Source of the DNA: Hevea brasiliensis
Taxonomy: Eukaryota; Streptophyta; Magnoliopsida; Malpighiales; Euphorbiaceae
Direction of reading: 5' to 3'
DNA: 64,000 nt
Assembly: GCF_030052815.1 (NCBI RefSeq)
Contig: NC_079493.1
Coordinates: 124,816,394 to 124,880,393, forward strand
Positions 12,005-24,719 of the stretch are shown here, one piece after another. A program made the translations under genes and the position numbers. The notes under the pieces were generated by a model, which had not been told where the DNA came from, did not search any database, and saw nothing but the letters and a program-made list of their open reading frames with translations. Each line of letters begins with the position of its first letter. Positions within the stretch are counted from its first letter, which is position 1.

Positions 12005-12633
12005 CTGCAATAATATACAAGAAAAGCATACCCAGCCAAATCCATCTGATAATCTCAGAAGCTAAAAGAATGGAATGTCACAGCCACTTATAAACTAAAA
12101 TAGGCACTGCCAGTACTATCTTCCCAACATCCTCATCAGCTTGCATTATCTATTTTATTCGAGCCTGCCAAATTAATATTTTCCATCAGACAACAATGTG
12201 ATTTAAAGAAGCCCACCCCATCAACCATATAAGAAAACAACACCCAAATGAAGGACAATTATTTCTTATCAAAAAGATTTTTAATCAATTTTCCGAGAAG
12301 TCAAATCAACAGAAACAGAAAAAATCCATAAAAATTTCCATTAACAAAATGATAGTGTTGTATGAACATGGCCTCAGCAAGTCAGCATAAATTTCAACAT
12401 ATTGTAAGCATAAATTTATAAACATGGTCTGCACCACATAAATATGTCTTATACATAGCAGCATAAATTGCTATCAGCAATTGAAGACATTAAGGGTGAT
12501 GACATGAATTACTAATTAGAAAGAGGAAAAAAAATCTGTATATAGAGAAAAAGGGGGGTTTGAGGAGGAAATCTCCCAGGTTTTCAAAAATAACTTAAAC
12601 ATATGCAAAAGGAAATCTTAGAGGAACAGTACC

Positions 12634-14904
12634 TCACCATTTGGTCCTCATCACATCATTTCCTCCAAATAACGTTTGGCAACCAAACCAGGGACCAGCC
12701 TGTCCCAATGCTGCATAGGTGATATGATCTGGCGAAATGCCCTTCTCTTTCATTTCATCAAACAGATCTTGGGCTTTATCATTGCACCCAAGTCTTTGAT
12801 ACCCAGAAATGAGAGCAGTATATGTCAGTCGATCAGGTGTCACATTGTTTCTCTTCATTTCACCCATCAACAAGTTGGCCATATCAATGCGCTTTAACTT
12901 GCAAAATCCACCAATTAAACAGGTATAAGTAACAACATTCGGAGACTGGCCCCCCTGCAACATCTCCTTATACAATGCCCAAGCCCTTTTCATATTTTCA
13001 GCTCTACAAAACCCATCAATAATACACGAATAAGTAATCTTATCTGGAATCAAACCCTTTTCAGTCATCTCCTTAAACAAATTATAAGCTTCGTGCATAT
13101 TGTTCCTTTGGGAGAATATTTTGATGAGAATTGTATATGTGACCACGCTTGGTAAGATACCACCTTTTAACATTTTTGCATAAAATAGCAAGGCCTTTGT
13201 TGGATTTGATTGTTTAGCAAATCCATCTATTATGGTACTATAATGAACAACACCTGGAAAAACATTGTTCTTAATCATTATTGGAAGAACTTCCCATGCT
13301 TTATCAGATTTTTTTCCCTTGCACAGCCACTTAATGACTACATTATATGTGTACGAATCAGGCATAATGCCAAAGTTTTGCATTTCATTTATGAATTTCA
13401 AAGCTTCCATGAAGTGTCCTCTGAAATATTCGTCAGCAATAACATTGCAAGTGATAGTGGTTGGTGGGACTCCAAACTGTAGCATTATACTTAAAACTTC
13501 CAACGCTTTATCTAAAAGCCCCCTTTTGCAGAATCCATAAATCAGCCTACCAAAACTGAATGTGTTAGGAACCAAACCATTCCTTGTCATCTCACACACA
13601 ACTTCACTGGCAGATTCCATATCACCTTGCAATACAAACCCATCCATTAATATGTTGTAAGAAGTAACATCATATTTGTATCCTGAAGCACCAAGATTAC
13701 GGAACATATCCAGACAAACATAAATCAGTCCATGCTTACAAAGACCACTAAAGAGAGAACTATAGGTAACTAGGGATGGTTTTAGTTTCACATTATAATG
13801 AACCATTTCTTCTATCAAATTGAGAGCTTTTTCTATATCCCCATTCTTGCAAAACCCATCAATCAAAATGTTGTAGCTATAAACATCTGGAGATGGTCCA
13901 TGGTTCCTCATATATTGCAAAAGCTTCAGAGCTTCATAAGGTTCACCTTTTTGGCAAAACCCATGAATGATCGCATTATAACTATAACTGTTGAGATGCC
14001 GATTTCTAATTCTCAAATTCTGGATAAATCCCAAAGCAAACTCAACATAACCAGCTCCACAAAGACCACGAATATATGCACCATAAGTTACAATTGTAGG
14101 GCCTATCCCTTTCATTTCCATTTCCTCTAGAAATCCAGTTGCTTGCAGAATATCTATATTCTGCCCAATATGTCCTTTACAATAATAATTCATCATAATA
14201 GTATAGGTACAAACATTAGGTGACGGCCCAGAATCCTTCAACTCTTTAAACAATCTTCTAGCAAACTCCAATTGATTGGCTTCCAAAGAACACTTGAGCA
14301 AGAAATTACAAGATAAAATGTTTGGTTCCGACCCAAATTTTTTAGCCTGCAAAAACACGTCTGACGCATTCTCAAGCATCTTATTCTCTGCAAAAACTTT
14401 TATGAGTATATTGATTACAATAGCTGATATTGCCTTATGCGAATGCTGTAGTGAACTTAACAATGTTGAATGCAACTCTGAAACATCCAAATCAAGTTTC
14501 TTATAGTAGGAAATTATATCTCTAAGCAAGAATTGTACTTCAATCTGCAAGCCAGCCAATGCAAAAGCATGAATAATGATTCTAAAGGCATTAATTGAAT
14601 GAGGAAAACCATGGCAGCTAACTGCATTAGAGAAGCTTGTGTCCTTTGTAAGTTCCCAATTCAAGGTCTTAAAAACCGTTACAACAAATGGAAACAATCC
14701 ACGCTTTTTTGGATTAATGGGTTTGCTTGCTTTCCCAAATATATCACTTTCACTCATGGGAATATAATTCAACATATCGTCTTCTAACAATAATGCAGAG
14801 ACAGCTGAATAATGAACTTTAAAAAGAGACTTTTCACGCGAAATAACCAAGCCAAGTAAAGTCGATTTCAATGAGTATGTTTTTGAATAAGAGCAAATAC
14901 CCAT
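12634..14904 (-). CDS. Pentatricopeptide repeat (PPR) protein, P class
   Basis: About 756 residues, intronless, with roughly sixteen 35-residue PPR motifs filling most of the protein from about residue 190 to the end. Typical motif cores are visible, such as VTYTCLIGGFCK, YSYNILIDGFCK and PDKITYSCIIDGFC. P-class PPR proteins bind specific organellar RNAs and control their stability, splicing or translation in mitochondria or plastids. There is no E, DYW or SMR domain at the C-terminus; the last repeat is followed by a short unique tail. The frame is open to 14937, but that first codon is TTG after a stop, so the first real ATG is at 14904. A second minus frame (15022-14834) runs over the N-terminal region and may hold the true N-terminus, which would mean one frameshift. 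The target organelle is therefore uncertain. Confidence 0.88.
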   Translation of the reverse strand: MGICSYSKTYSLKSTLLGLVISREKSLFKVHYSAVSALLLEDDMLNYIPMSESDIFGKASKPINPKKRGLFPFVVTVFKTLNWELTKDTSFSNAVSCHGFPHSINAFRIIIHAFALAGLQIEVQFLLRDIISYYKKLDLDVSELHSTLLSSLQHSHKAISAIVINILIKVFAENKMLENASDVFLQAKKFGSEPNILSCNFLLKCSLEANQLEFARRLFKELKDSGPSPNVCTYTIMMNYYCKGHIGQNIDILQATGFLEEMEMKGIGPTIVTYGAYIRGLCGAGYVEFALGFIQNLRIRNRHLNSYSYNAIIHGFCQKGEPYEALKLLQYMRNHGPSPDVYSYNILIDGFCKNGDIEKALNLIEEMVHYNVKLKPSLVTYSSLFSGLCKHGLIYVCLDMFRNLGASGYKYDVTSYNILMDGFVLQGDMESASEVVCEMTRNGLVPNTFSFGRLIYGFCKRGLLDKALEVLSIMLQFGVPPTTITCNVIADEYFRGHFMEALKFINEMQNFGIMPDSYTYNVVIKWLCKGKKSDKAWEVLPIMIKNNVFPGVVHYSTIIDGFAKQSNPTKALLFYAKMLKGGILPSVVTYTILIKIFSQRNNMHEAYNLFKEMTEKGLIPDKITYSCIIDGFCRAENMKRAWALYKEMLQGGQSPNVVTYTCLIGGFCKLKRIDMANLLMGEMKRNNVTPDRLTYTALISGYQRLGCNDKAQDLFDEMKEKGISPDHITYAALGQAGPWFGCQTLFGGNDVMRTKW

Positions 14905-15449
14905 CAATATCCAGATTGCGCTCACGCGAGTTAACAACTAGAAACTGCATAATCTCAAAGGTTTTGCCACAAATGAAGTTTCTATAAGCTAAACCTGATA
15001 AAAAGACATGCCTGAAAGTCAATTAAAAAGGGAAAAAAAAGGAGAGACTACTCTAGCTTCTATATGACAGAAAAACATATATACGATCAGAACAACCAGC
15101 TTAATTTAAAGATATTACCTCAGTTTATAGGCATTTGACTTGGGAAAATTATTGAATTCCTTCAAGGCGCTGAAATTCTAAAGGAAACGATTTTCTAAGA
15201 AGGAAGGGAGGGAGAAAGGTGGGCAACTATATAGCTCCTTCAGTTAAAACTAAACAAAGACGGTGATGTCATCAAAGAAGTGAACAAAAACGACGGAATC
15301 GGCGACAGCAAGGGAGAAACGGCAATGGTGAACTACAACGACGGTGCTGGCGTCAAAATTGTGTGGCGGCTGAACAAGCTTCTTCTTTTTTTTTCTTTTT
15401 TTTTTTTTTTGGGTACAGTTCTCTCTCTCTCTCCGTTTCATCTTTTAAA

Positions 15450-16560
15450 TGTCTGTTAGAAGAAGGATCTTTAAACGACGTTGTTTTAGTATTATGTGCC
15501 CTTAGCTTCCTTTTGGCGTCCACGGGGTCACGGACAACAGATGTGGATTTTCAGAATTTAATAGAAATTTAATTTAATTTGATAAATATTTTTTTTAGAA
15601 AAATAATTTTTAATTTGATTTATTTTGATTAATTGTGTAAAAATTAAAAGATTGAATCCACTTATTTATCTAATTTTGATTATTTTTATTATTTTTATAA
15701 ATTTTTATGAGCTGTTCTTATAAAATTGATAAGAAGTAAAAAAATAAAAAATAAAAAAACTTAATAAAATAAAATAAAATCAAATTAAAATTTTTTAATT
15801 TAATTCAATTTAATTCTATTTTAATTTGATTTAATTAATATTACTTCCCAATTTAATATGTGGTCGTATATTATATATTTTAGTTTTACTTTTTTTTTTC
15901 TTTTAGGATAGTTTTTGTTTAGTATTGTAGTTAGGGATTAGAAAATTTTTAAAATATTATTTAATTATTTTAAAATTTTTATAATTAAAATATATTAAAT
16001 TTAAAATTTAAATTAATTTTTATTATTTAAATTAATATATTTTCTGAATAGCACTATCAATAACCATATCAAACAAACTTTAAATAGAATATGGAAATAT
16101 GAAAAGGAAAAAGGATAGAAAATAAATGATGATGATTTTTCTTGTTTAAAAATATAAAGGAATTAAACACAACTACACAAAATTATACTTTAGAATCCAA
16201 TCTCAACTGTGAAAATAAAATGATGATTTTTTTTACATAATTAATTCTAATTAAATTTTAAATTCAAAATTTCATAATACTGTAAATCACTTCAATACTA
16301 TTAAAATAAAAGTTTACAGTATTATTAAGATAAAATTAATTGGTTGCAAGATGATTATTTAATTAATTAATTTTATTTGAAAATTAAATAATATAATTTA
16401 ATGCTTCAAGCTTGCGAATTAAAAGGAAAATAAGAACATAAGGATGAAAATAAAAAAATAAAAATAGTTTAAAAAAAAAAGAGGATGAAAATAAAAATAA
16501 ATAAATAATCCTTAGTCAGAAACGGGCGTCGGACAAGAACACTACGTGACAGAAACAGGT
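15450..16560. other. AT-rich intergenic region between PPR and PHL-like genes
   Basis: Strongly A/T-rich with no gene seen. Its position between divergently transcribed genes means it should hold both promoters. I see no distinctive operator. Confidence 0.5.
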
Positions 16561-16689
16561 CCAAACCCACAAATCCAATGGAGAATCTCTCTCCTTTAAG
16601 CTCTGCAAAATCTTCACTTTAGTGCCTGCGAGTCCCTTCCTTCTTCCTAACTTAGATTTTATCGATCCCACACGCGCCCTTCACTTTCT

Positions 16690-17145
16690 CAGCGTCCAAA
16701 CACCATCTCATAGCCTCAATCTTTTTCAGAGAAGCCTCTCATCACTTCTTTGTTTATGGTTTCAAAACCAGGTTCTCCCGTCAATGTTAAAAATCTCAAA
16801 TTTATCAAAAAAGCTGATGTTGGTTTCTCAATTGAGGTTCCTAAGATACTGATATTATAGCTTCTCTGGTTTTCCTCGTTTTATTGGCATCCAAACACCG
16901 TATAAAACCTCAATTTCGTCGAGAAGTGAGGAAAAGAAACGGAAATCCGCCGACTAGATATCTCAATTAAGCTCTTTACAGCCTCAAATTCTCAAAGAAT
17001 TCTACTTGGGTGTTTCTTTTTATCTCTGAAAAGGCTTTTTCATGTTCAAATAATCTTCCTCTTCATTGGGCCTGCTGGTATTTTCCTTCATTTCTCTTTG
17101 TCCAAACACCAACATAAGACCTTTAGTTCGCCGGAGGAAGAAGTG
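16690..17145 (+). promoter_or_regulatory. PHL-like 5' leader with three diverged repeats
   Basis: The decamer TCCAAACACC occurs at 16695, 16890 and 17101, spaced 195 and 211 bp. Each copy is followed by similar sequence (CTCAATCTTTTTCAGAGAAG-like, CTCAATTTCGTCGAGAAG-like, CTTTAGTTCGCCGGAGG-like). This looks like an old tandem triplication of the leader or promoter. The middle copy alone carries a TATA-like TATAAAA (16900-16906). Confidence 0.45.
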
Positions 17146-17150
17146 TTTAA

Positions 17151-20100
17151 ATGGGGGTATCTTTTAAGGTCTCAAAAACTGGCACTAGGTACCATCCAAA
17201 ACCGGTTATTCTACCAGAGCCTGCTCTTGATGAGATTTCGGAGAATTCCAAGGAGCGCTCTGTGATTGGCTCGAAGAATGAATCCTCTACGAGACAGCTC
17301 GAGGTAATTATCTAAACTTTATTTAGTCTGTTTGGTTGACAGCAGGAACTAGTGGAAGAAGTGAAAGCTAAAAGAAGGGGAAGGAAATAAATGAAACAAA
17401 AGTTTCTTGTACATATTAATGTCACAGGTAGATTGTGTTGAGTGATATTAAATCTAGTGAAGCATTGCCATGCAAATCTCAGTTGAGATTGGTTCAATGG
17501 AAGGCACTGTTATTCTACCAGGAAGATATGATTAGAATTTGTAGATTTGAAACTTAATTTCTTTCCTTTTGTTGGCATTTGTATCTCAACTGAACTGAGG
17601 ATTAGACGTTAACTTTGCTTTTGGTATCATTACTTGGATTCAATTTGGTAGTTTAAGAAAATAGGGAAAAGAGATGCAAATTTTAGTCTTAGCCTTGTGT
17701 AAGGGACTACTTCCATTTATTATGTATTAAATACGCTTATTTTTATTAATTTCGTTGCCTATCCCCTAAGCAAGCCTGTTTCTAAAGAAGAGTGATATGC
17801 TATACCTGCCAATGTTAGTAAATATCCTGCTGCTGCTTACTCCATTTAGTTTGTAAAGTCACCAATCAAAAAAAAAAAAAGATCCAAGATTTTGTTCTTT
17901 GTCCTTTATCGAGTTTTTTACATGCAAAACCGAGCATGACACGTTTAACAAAATGCATAATTTGATTCATGGACGAACTTAACATCTGCTAGATGTAGAT
18001 TTTTATTAATGCACTTGGTTAAGTGAAGATTTTTGTTAAATATATAACACATGGCATTAGTATTATTTTTCTTTCCTCCTTTTCAAGAGCAGGTACTTGA
18101 AAATTGATTTCATTTCTTTTTTTTGCAAAAAGTGTCATAGATGGACATCATTTTTTCCTTAAATTATTGTATTTTTCCTTTCCCTTTTATGGCAAGGGGG
18201 AAGGTCTTCTTTCTTTTAAATCTAGAGCCCTTTCATGATCTGTATGTGGACTAAAGGGTAAGTAACAGTGCTATATCCTATTTCTGTTTTATGCCTTTGA
18301 TAATTTGGTGTTTTTTTTTTTTTTTTTTTTTTTATGACATTAGGTTGACTTAGTTGAGGGCAGTGAGGATGTTTCCGGTGTTTCAAGTTCAACCATCTCT
18401 GGTAATGGATTTAGAATATCTGCATGTTGGATTATCAGTTTTAGCAGTTTCTTCTTCCTGTTCAGATTGTGATTTTTTTTTTACTGTCTTCTTTTTTGGC
18501 AGAGCATGAAGTTTCATTCACGTTGAACCTCTACCCTGATGGATATTCTATTGGAAAGCCTTCAGAGGTTTGTTTGAAAGAACATTTATTTTTTGGAATA
18601 TAATGAAGAAAGTGAATGAAAAGGGGGAAAAGGAATCTTTTTCAATGCAATTTTTAAGAAACTATGTAGTTCATGGATTTTCATTTTTCAGAATGAGGCT
18701 GCACATCAGGCTGTACTTCAAGATGCTTCAAAGTTGTTGCATCCATACGATAAGACATCTGAAACTCTCTTTTTGGTAAATATCAACTGGTTTCCTTTTA
18801 TTTGAACTCTTGTTAGTGGTATACTATTATTGCGCTTCAAAGGTATTTTTATTGTGATATTCTATTTGTGCTTCACCAAGAGTAGACCTATGTTGTATGG
18901 CCACGAGCTTATTAATGGCACATTATGGAAGAGTAATTGTGCCATTTTTTATGGTTTAATTGACAGAAGGTTAATTTATGGGTAAACTTCATAACATGTG
19001 GTCTTTTACTTATCAGCTTAAACTGTTCGATGGACAGGCAACACACTGGGCCTGTCCTCAAAAGATTTTCTATTGTCTAAAAATGTCTTCATGACTTCAC
19101 CTTAATATTTAAAAATTAAATGATGAGGACAGTGCCTATCCCTAAATATCTTGTCTGCATCACAATAATGCTTTAGATATCATTTACTATTTCTTTCTCT
19201 CTCTCTCTCTTTTTTTTTTTTTAAACTGACACTTTTTTTCCATATATGTGCTAATGTATTTGGAGGCAGTTGAGTCTGGTTGGTTGCCTGGAGATATTCT
19301 GGATGGTATACCATGCAAATATGTTAACGGCACACTCATATGCGAGGTGAGTACTCCAAGTCTGCTTCTTTACATTTACCAAAAAATGTCTGCCTGGTGC
19401 AGATTATCTTGACTAAATAAATAGCAAGTATGAATTCCACGAGTAATTACCTTACATGTATGTAAGCATTCATATGGGCATGTGTCTGCATGGGGGGTGG
19501 GCAAGAAATCATTGAAGCAGACATACTTTCAGAGATTTTTAAATTTGCCAATATCAAAACTCTTGCAGGTTCGAGATTATCGAAAATGTGTTTCTGAGCA
19601 AGGGTCTAGTATTCCACCCAGGGACGGGATCCCTGTTGTAAATAGAGTGCGCCTTAGGATGTCATTGGAGAATGTAGTGAAGGATATCCCTTTGATCTCA
19701 GATCATTCTTGGACTTACGGTGATTTCATGGCAAGTGTCATTTAACTCATCTCATTCTTGGAAAATGAATTTTTATTGTGAATAGGTCACATATTTTTGC
19801 TCACTATTGACTGTAGGAAGTGGAATCCCGAATATTGAAAGCCTTGCAACCACATCTTCTTCTAGATCCTACTCCCAAATTGGATAGGCTATGTAATGAC
19901 CCAACTTCCACAAAGGTAATAAGCTTGGAGACAGGCTCAATGTTTGTTGGCTGGAGGAATTAATTTATGTTTCTTAACAGTGCTGAAAATCAATTGCAGC
20001 TCAATTTGGGTCTGAGCAACTTGCGGAGAAAAAGATTGAGACAGATGCCCGAAGTTACTGTAACATCTGGTAGCAGAATCCATGGGAAGAAAGTTTGTAT

Positions 20101-23100
20101 AGATCGAGTGCCAGAAAGCTCAAGCAGCAGGTTAGGAGATTCAGTAATTATTTCTGGCAATATGATGCCACAGAGTGTCCCAGAGAATCTGACTGCTCAA
20201 AACCTTGGCCCAAGCAACATGTTAGCCCTAGGAGCAAGAAGTTTTGCACCTGATGGCAATGTTCCAGCACTACCATTGGTTTCACAGCAAACAAGGTATC
20301 AGATGGGGGTGGGCACCCCTAGAAGTATGCAGGAGCAAGGGACAGGGACTCATGTTAATATTTCAGGAGCTTCCCCTGCTGGGCAGGACATGATGATCTC
20401 ATATGGCGACAATATGAATTCTGGTGCTTCACTTCATGGTAAGAGGGAGAATCAAGATGGGCAAATTTCACCCTTATCCAGTTTTAATAAGAGAGCAAGG
20501 CTTGCCCCAGTGGGTCCTGATGGAATTCAACAGCAGCAGATAGGCCTCCATATGGACAGCCTTCATGCATCCGATGTGAACTGGAAGATTTCTTTATCAC
20601 AGCACCAAGCAATGGTAAGAGGATTGCATTTTGGTAATGCAGACATTCAGAAATATCCCCAGCAGATGTTTGAAGGGGTTATGAATCAAAATAGTGTGCC
20701 AACATCGATTTCTGCGGCACAGCCAGGTGTAAGGTTTGGTCCCAAGGAAGAACAGTTTGAGACAGGAAAGCTGGATGGCTCAGAGCTAAGTCAGGGTAAA
20801 AGTGATGTAACAGATTCAGAAACAGGCCATCTGGATCCACAGCAGTCACGGCTACAGCAAAGATTACCATCTCATCACATGAGATCAAATTTCTCTCAGT
20901 CAGCATGGAGCAATCTCAGCCAAGAGTCAAGGAAGGAGGAACAACTCCAGAAGAGGAAACCAGTGCAGAGTCCCCGGTTGTCTGCTGGGGCTTTGCCTCA
21001 ATCACCATTATCATCAAAATCCGGGGAATTTTCTAGCGGCTCTGCCGGTCCCCACTTTGGATCGGTTGCAGCCAATGCTGCAGTTGGATCATCACAAAAG
21101 GAGAAGTCAGCTGTCACCTCAGTTCCTACTGTTGGTGGAACCCCATCTTTGACTTCCAATGCTAATGATTCCTTGCAAAGACAACAACATCAGGCCCAGG
21201 TTGCAGCAAAGCGAAGATCTAATTCCCTCCCAAGAACTTCAATGATGAGTGGGATTGGCTCTCCTGCAAGTGTTAGTAACATAAGTGTTCCATTAAATGC
21301 AGCTAGTCCTTCAGTTGGAACTCCACCTATGGCTGATCAATCCATGCTTGAAAGGTTCTCAAAGATTGAGGTGGTGACTATGAGGTATGATGTCCGCTAA
21401 AATATCATTGCATTGCAGTTTTTCACTTTTGTGCTTTGTTTATTCATGCCCCTCACCTACTTTCCTTTATAAGGTAAAATTTGTTTGTTAGGTAGTGCAA
21501 TCATATTTTATTTTGCATAACCATAAACATGATATCTCAAGAATGTGCAAAATAAGTTACTTATCTCCTATTTTTCCTCCTATTTGAGCATAAGTCAAGT
21601 TGAAGTACATTCGGGGAATATTTATAAATTGCTTTAACCTCAATAATTCTTCTTGTTCTTCATAGCACCTTAATTAGGTTTTCTTCTGATTTCAGCGGCT
21701 ATGTCAATTGTTCCATCTTATTCTTGTTATTCATGTTCCAATGGTTGCTTTCCAGGCATCAACTCAACTGCAAGAAAAATAAGATTGATGACTACTCTGT
21801 CAGGAAACCCAACACATATTCACATCAAAATCTTATGGGTTATCTCTCTAGTTTACCCAATAGTGAGGATGTGAAGGATGATGCTAGTGCAAGACAATTA
21901 TCAAAGTCAATTGTAGGTGGCAGCATGAATGTCTGCAAGATGAGAATTATAACTTTTTTGCAGCCAGGGAATGTTGGTTCTTACATTCCTAAGTTATGTA
22001 CTAGAATGATCATGTTAGAGAAGCCAAGTGATGGTACTGTAGCAATGCATTATGGAGAACCAGAGGATGGTGATTTCCTGTCTGTGGAGGATTATCTTCC
22101 AACATTGCCCAATACTGTGAGTTTGCTACGCAGATTAGATTTGTTTGACACAATGGAAATTTAATCTAGGATGAATCCAACTCTTTATTTGACTTGCAAG
22201 CTACATTTTAATCAAAGTAATTCTTCCCTACGATAGTGGCCTCTCTCTCTTTTGTGTGTAATGAGGTCTTCTCTGCAATATATCATGAAGAAAATTTTAG
22301 AATACTGGCTTAAGGAAAAAAAAAAAAAAAAAAGAATGCATATTAATCTTTGATTATCCTGACAATATTCCTCATGTTCTGTTTTGCATATCTGACTAAT
22401 TTCTGTTGCAGCACTTTGCAGATTTGCTTGCAGCACAATTTTGCTCACTGGTATGTTTCGGGGAAAAGAATATTTCTTGTTTAGTAATTTTGATTTTGGA
22501 TTGCTAGTTTGCCGTGCAATTGCAATTGGGTGATGTAATTTGCTTATGCAGATGGAACATGAAGGGTATATTGCAGAAGATACTATTCAACCAAAGCCTA
22601 TCCGCATGAATATTGCCTCAAGTAGTCATCCAAATGCTGCTGGAATCCCTCTTAGTAATACAGCAGTCGAGGTGCAACAGTACAATGAAGCAGTTCCAGT
22701 TCAGGCATCCAATGAAGTAAAGCCAAGTCTTAGTGGTAATGCATCCCTTAATCCATCCCAGAATCTATTAGCAAATACTAGGATGCTGCCTCCTGGAAAT
22801 GCTCAAGCCTTGCCAATGTCCCAAGGTCTCTTGTCTACAGTTCCAATGCCTACAAGACCACATCAGCTAGACCCACAACCATTGCTTCAGCAGCAACCAC
22901 CACCACAGCTGCAGCAGCAACCACAACAGCAGCAGCAGCAAAATCAGCATTCCTTGATTCAACAGCATTCACAGTTCCAGAGGTCACCAATGGTGCTTCC
23001 ATCTAATCCACTCTCTCACTTGAACACACTTGGTCAGAGTTCTAATATGCAGCTGGGTAATCACATGGTCAACAAGTCTTCTCACCTCCAGCATCAGCTG

Positions 23101-24117
23101 TTACAACAGCAGCAGCAACAGCAGCTACAACCACAGCAGCAGCAGCAACAACAACAACAGCAGCCACAGCAGCAGCAGCCACAGATACAACAGAGGAAAA
23201 TGATGATGGGGCTTGGGACAGCAATGGGAATGGGAAATATGGGCAACAATATGGTTGGCCTAGGAGGCCTGGGCAATACAATGGGCATTGGAGGTGCAAG
23301 GGGAATAGGACCTGGAATCTCTGGACCAATGGCGCCTATATCGAGTATGAACAATGTTGGCCAAAACCCATTGAATCTGGGCCAAACTTCAAATATTAAT
23401 GCAATAACTCAGCGTATCCGTACTGGACAAATGACTCCGGCACAAGCTGCTCTGCTGTCATCAAGATTTATGGTACAGAGCAGAACTGGTATGCTAGGGG
23501 GCCCTCAGTCAGGCATAGCTGGGATGTCAGGAGCCAGACAGATGCACCCAGGTTCTACTGGGCTTTCCATGCTGGGCCAGCCTTTGAACCGAGCTAATAC
23601 AAGTACAATGCAGCGGAGTGCAATGGGTCCACCAAAATTGATGTCAGGGATGAACCTCTATGTCAACCAACAGCAGCAACTGCAGTTACAACAACAACAA
23701 CAACAACAACAATTCCAGCAGCAACAGCAACAACAGCAACAGCAACAGCAACAGCAACAATTGCAACAGCAGCAACAACAGCAGCTGCAGCAGCAGCAAG
23801 ATCCATCCTCATCACTACAGGCTGTTGTCTCACCTGCACAAGTAGGCTCACCATCAACCATGGGGATTCCACAACTGAACCAACAAGCACAGCAACAACC
23901 CCAGCAGCAACCTAGTCCACAGCAAATGAGCCAGCGAACCCCAATGAGTCCACAGCTGAGTTCTGGAGCAATCCATGCATTAAGTGCTGGTAATCCAGAA
24001 GCTTGTCCTGCTAGTCCGCAGTTGAGCTCTCAGACCCTTGGCTCAGTTGGAAGCATCACAAATTCTTCATTGGAGCTCCAAGGTGTAAACAAAAGCAATT
24101 CTGTTAATAATGCATAG
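17151..24117 (+). CDS. PHL: SPT20-like transcription cofactor (PHYTOCHROME-DEPENDENT LATE-FLOWERING homologue)
   Basis: Exons: 17151-17303, 18344-18401, 18503-18567, 18692-18775, 19266-19346, 19569-19730, 19817-19915, 20000-21384, 21756-22116, 22412-22450, 22552-24117. Joined they are in frame and give about 1350 residues, close to the roughly 1,330 I recall for Arabidopsis PHL (AT1G72390). The N-terminus begins MGVSFKVSKTGTRYHPKP. The Spt20-type region spans about residues 74-234 (VSFTLNLYPDGYSIGKPSE, then GWLPGDILDG and VRDYRK). A second conserved block in exons 8-9 holds QLNCKKNKIDDY. The C-terminal 520 residues are Gln-, Met- and Gly-rich, with polyQ tracts at about 1013-1042 and 1202-1247. 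In yeast and animals Spt20 is a SAGA subunit; in Arabidopsis PHL binds phytochrome B and CONSTANS and promotes flowering. It is expected to act in the nucleus. Intron 6 uses a GC donor (19731). The intron 4 acceptor (19264-19265) is weak. No lesions were found. Confidence 0.93.
23101..23803 (+). repeat. Mixed CAG/CAA glutamine-coding tracts in exon 11
   Basis: Two trinucleotide blocks, about 23101-23190 and 23668-23803, encode long glutamine runs broken by Leu, Pro and Phe. CAG and CAA codons alternate, which usually limits repeat slippage. Antisense frames through these blocks (Cys-, Ala- or Val-rich) are shadows, not genes. Confidence 0.9.
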
Positions 24118-24719
24118 TAAGTTGGACTTCCTGTTTCGAAGCTACATCCTCTGAGCTATTCTTTGACGGAAACTAAAAGCTATGCTGCCACCAACACATT
24201 GAAGCTAGTTGCAAGGAGAAATTTCCTCTTTCGTATAACTGATACTAATATAATTTGGGGGATAAAATAGTATGTGTCATGATTATTGCTTGCCTGCTTG
24301 GAGGAAATTTCATATCCAGGTTTCAGTTTCATGTATTCAACCTGCTAATGTGACATGCGGGTAAGAAGAAACTTTGTGCAGTCTAAACCAAGTGAACTTT
24401 TTAATGAGTTTGCTATTATTAGTCTGATCACTGGCATAAATGATCTAAGCTGACATAATTTGATGGTTTCATCCTCAAAATTAACTAGCTTGAAATAGTA
24501 TCTCAAGCAGCTCAAATTTCACATGCTGGAAGTTCAATTCAGTTCAGAATTTGAATTATTGAAACCTTTTTTTTCATTTGCTATGTAAGAAGTGCAAATT
24601 CTTGAGTGAATAATTTGAAATTAATTGAAAATCACATAAACCCTGTTTGGTTCAATTTCATAATAAAGTTTATTTCATTTGTTCTATGATAGAATTCATT
24701 TGCAGATAGAATTCATTTG
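24118..24719 (+). other. PHL-like 3' region
   Basis: Downstream of the stop codon; probably the 3' UTR followed by AT-rich spacer. A 17-bp tandem duplication (GATAGAATTCATTTGCA and a one-base variant) at about 24683-24717 directly abuts the L1 tail that follows. Confidence 0.45.

Noticed and set aside
23069..23890. Antisense Cys-, Val- or Ala-rich open frames opposite the PHL-like exon 11
   Set aside because: They are shadows of the CAG/CAA repeats on the other strand and have no start context or family similarity.
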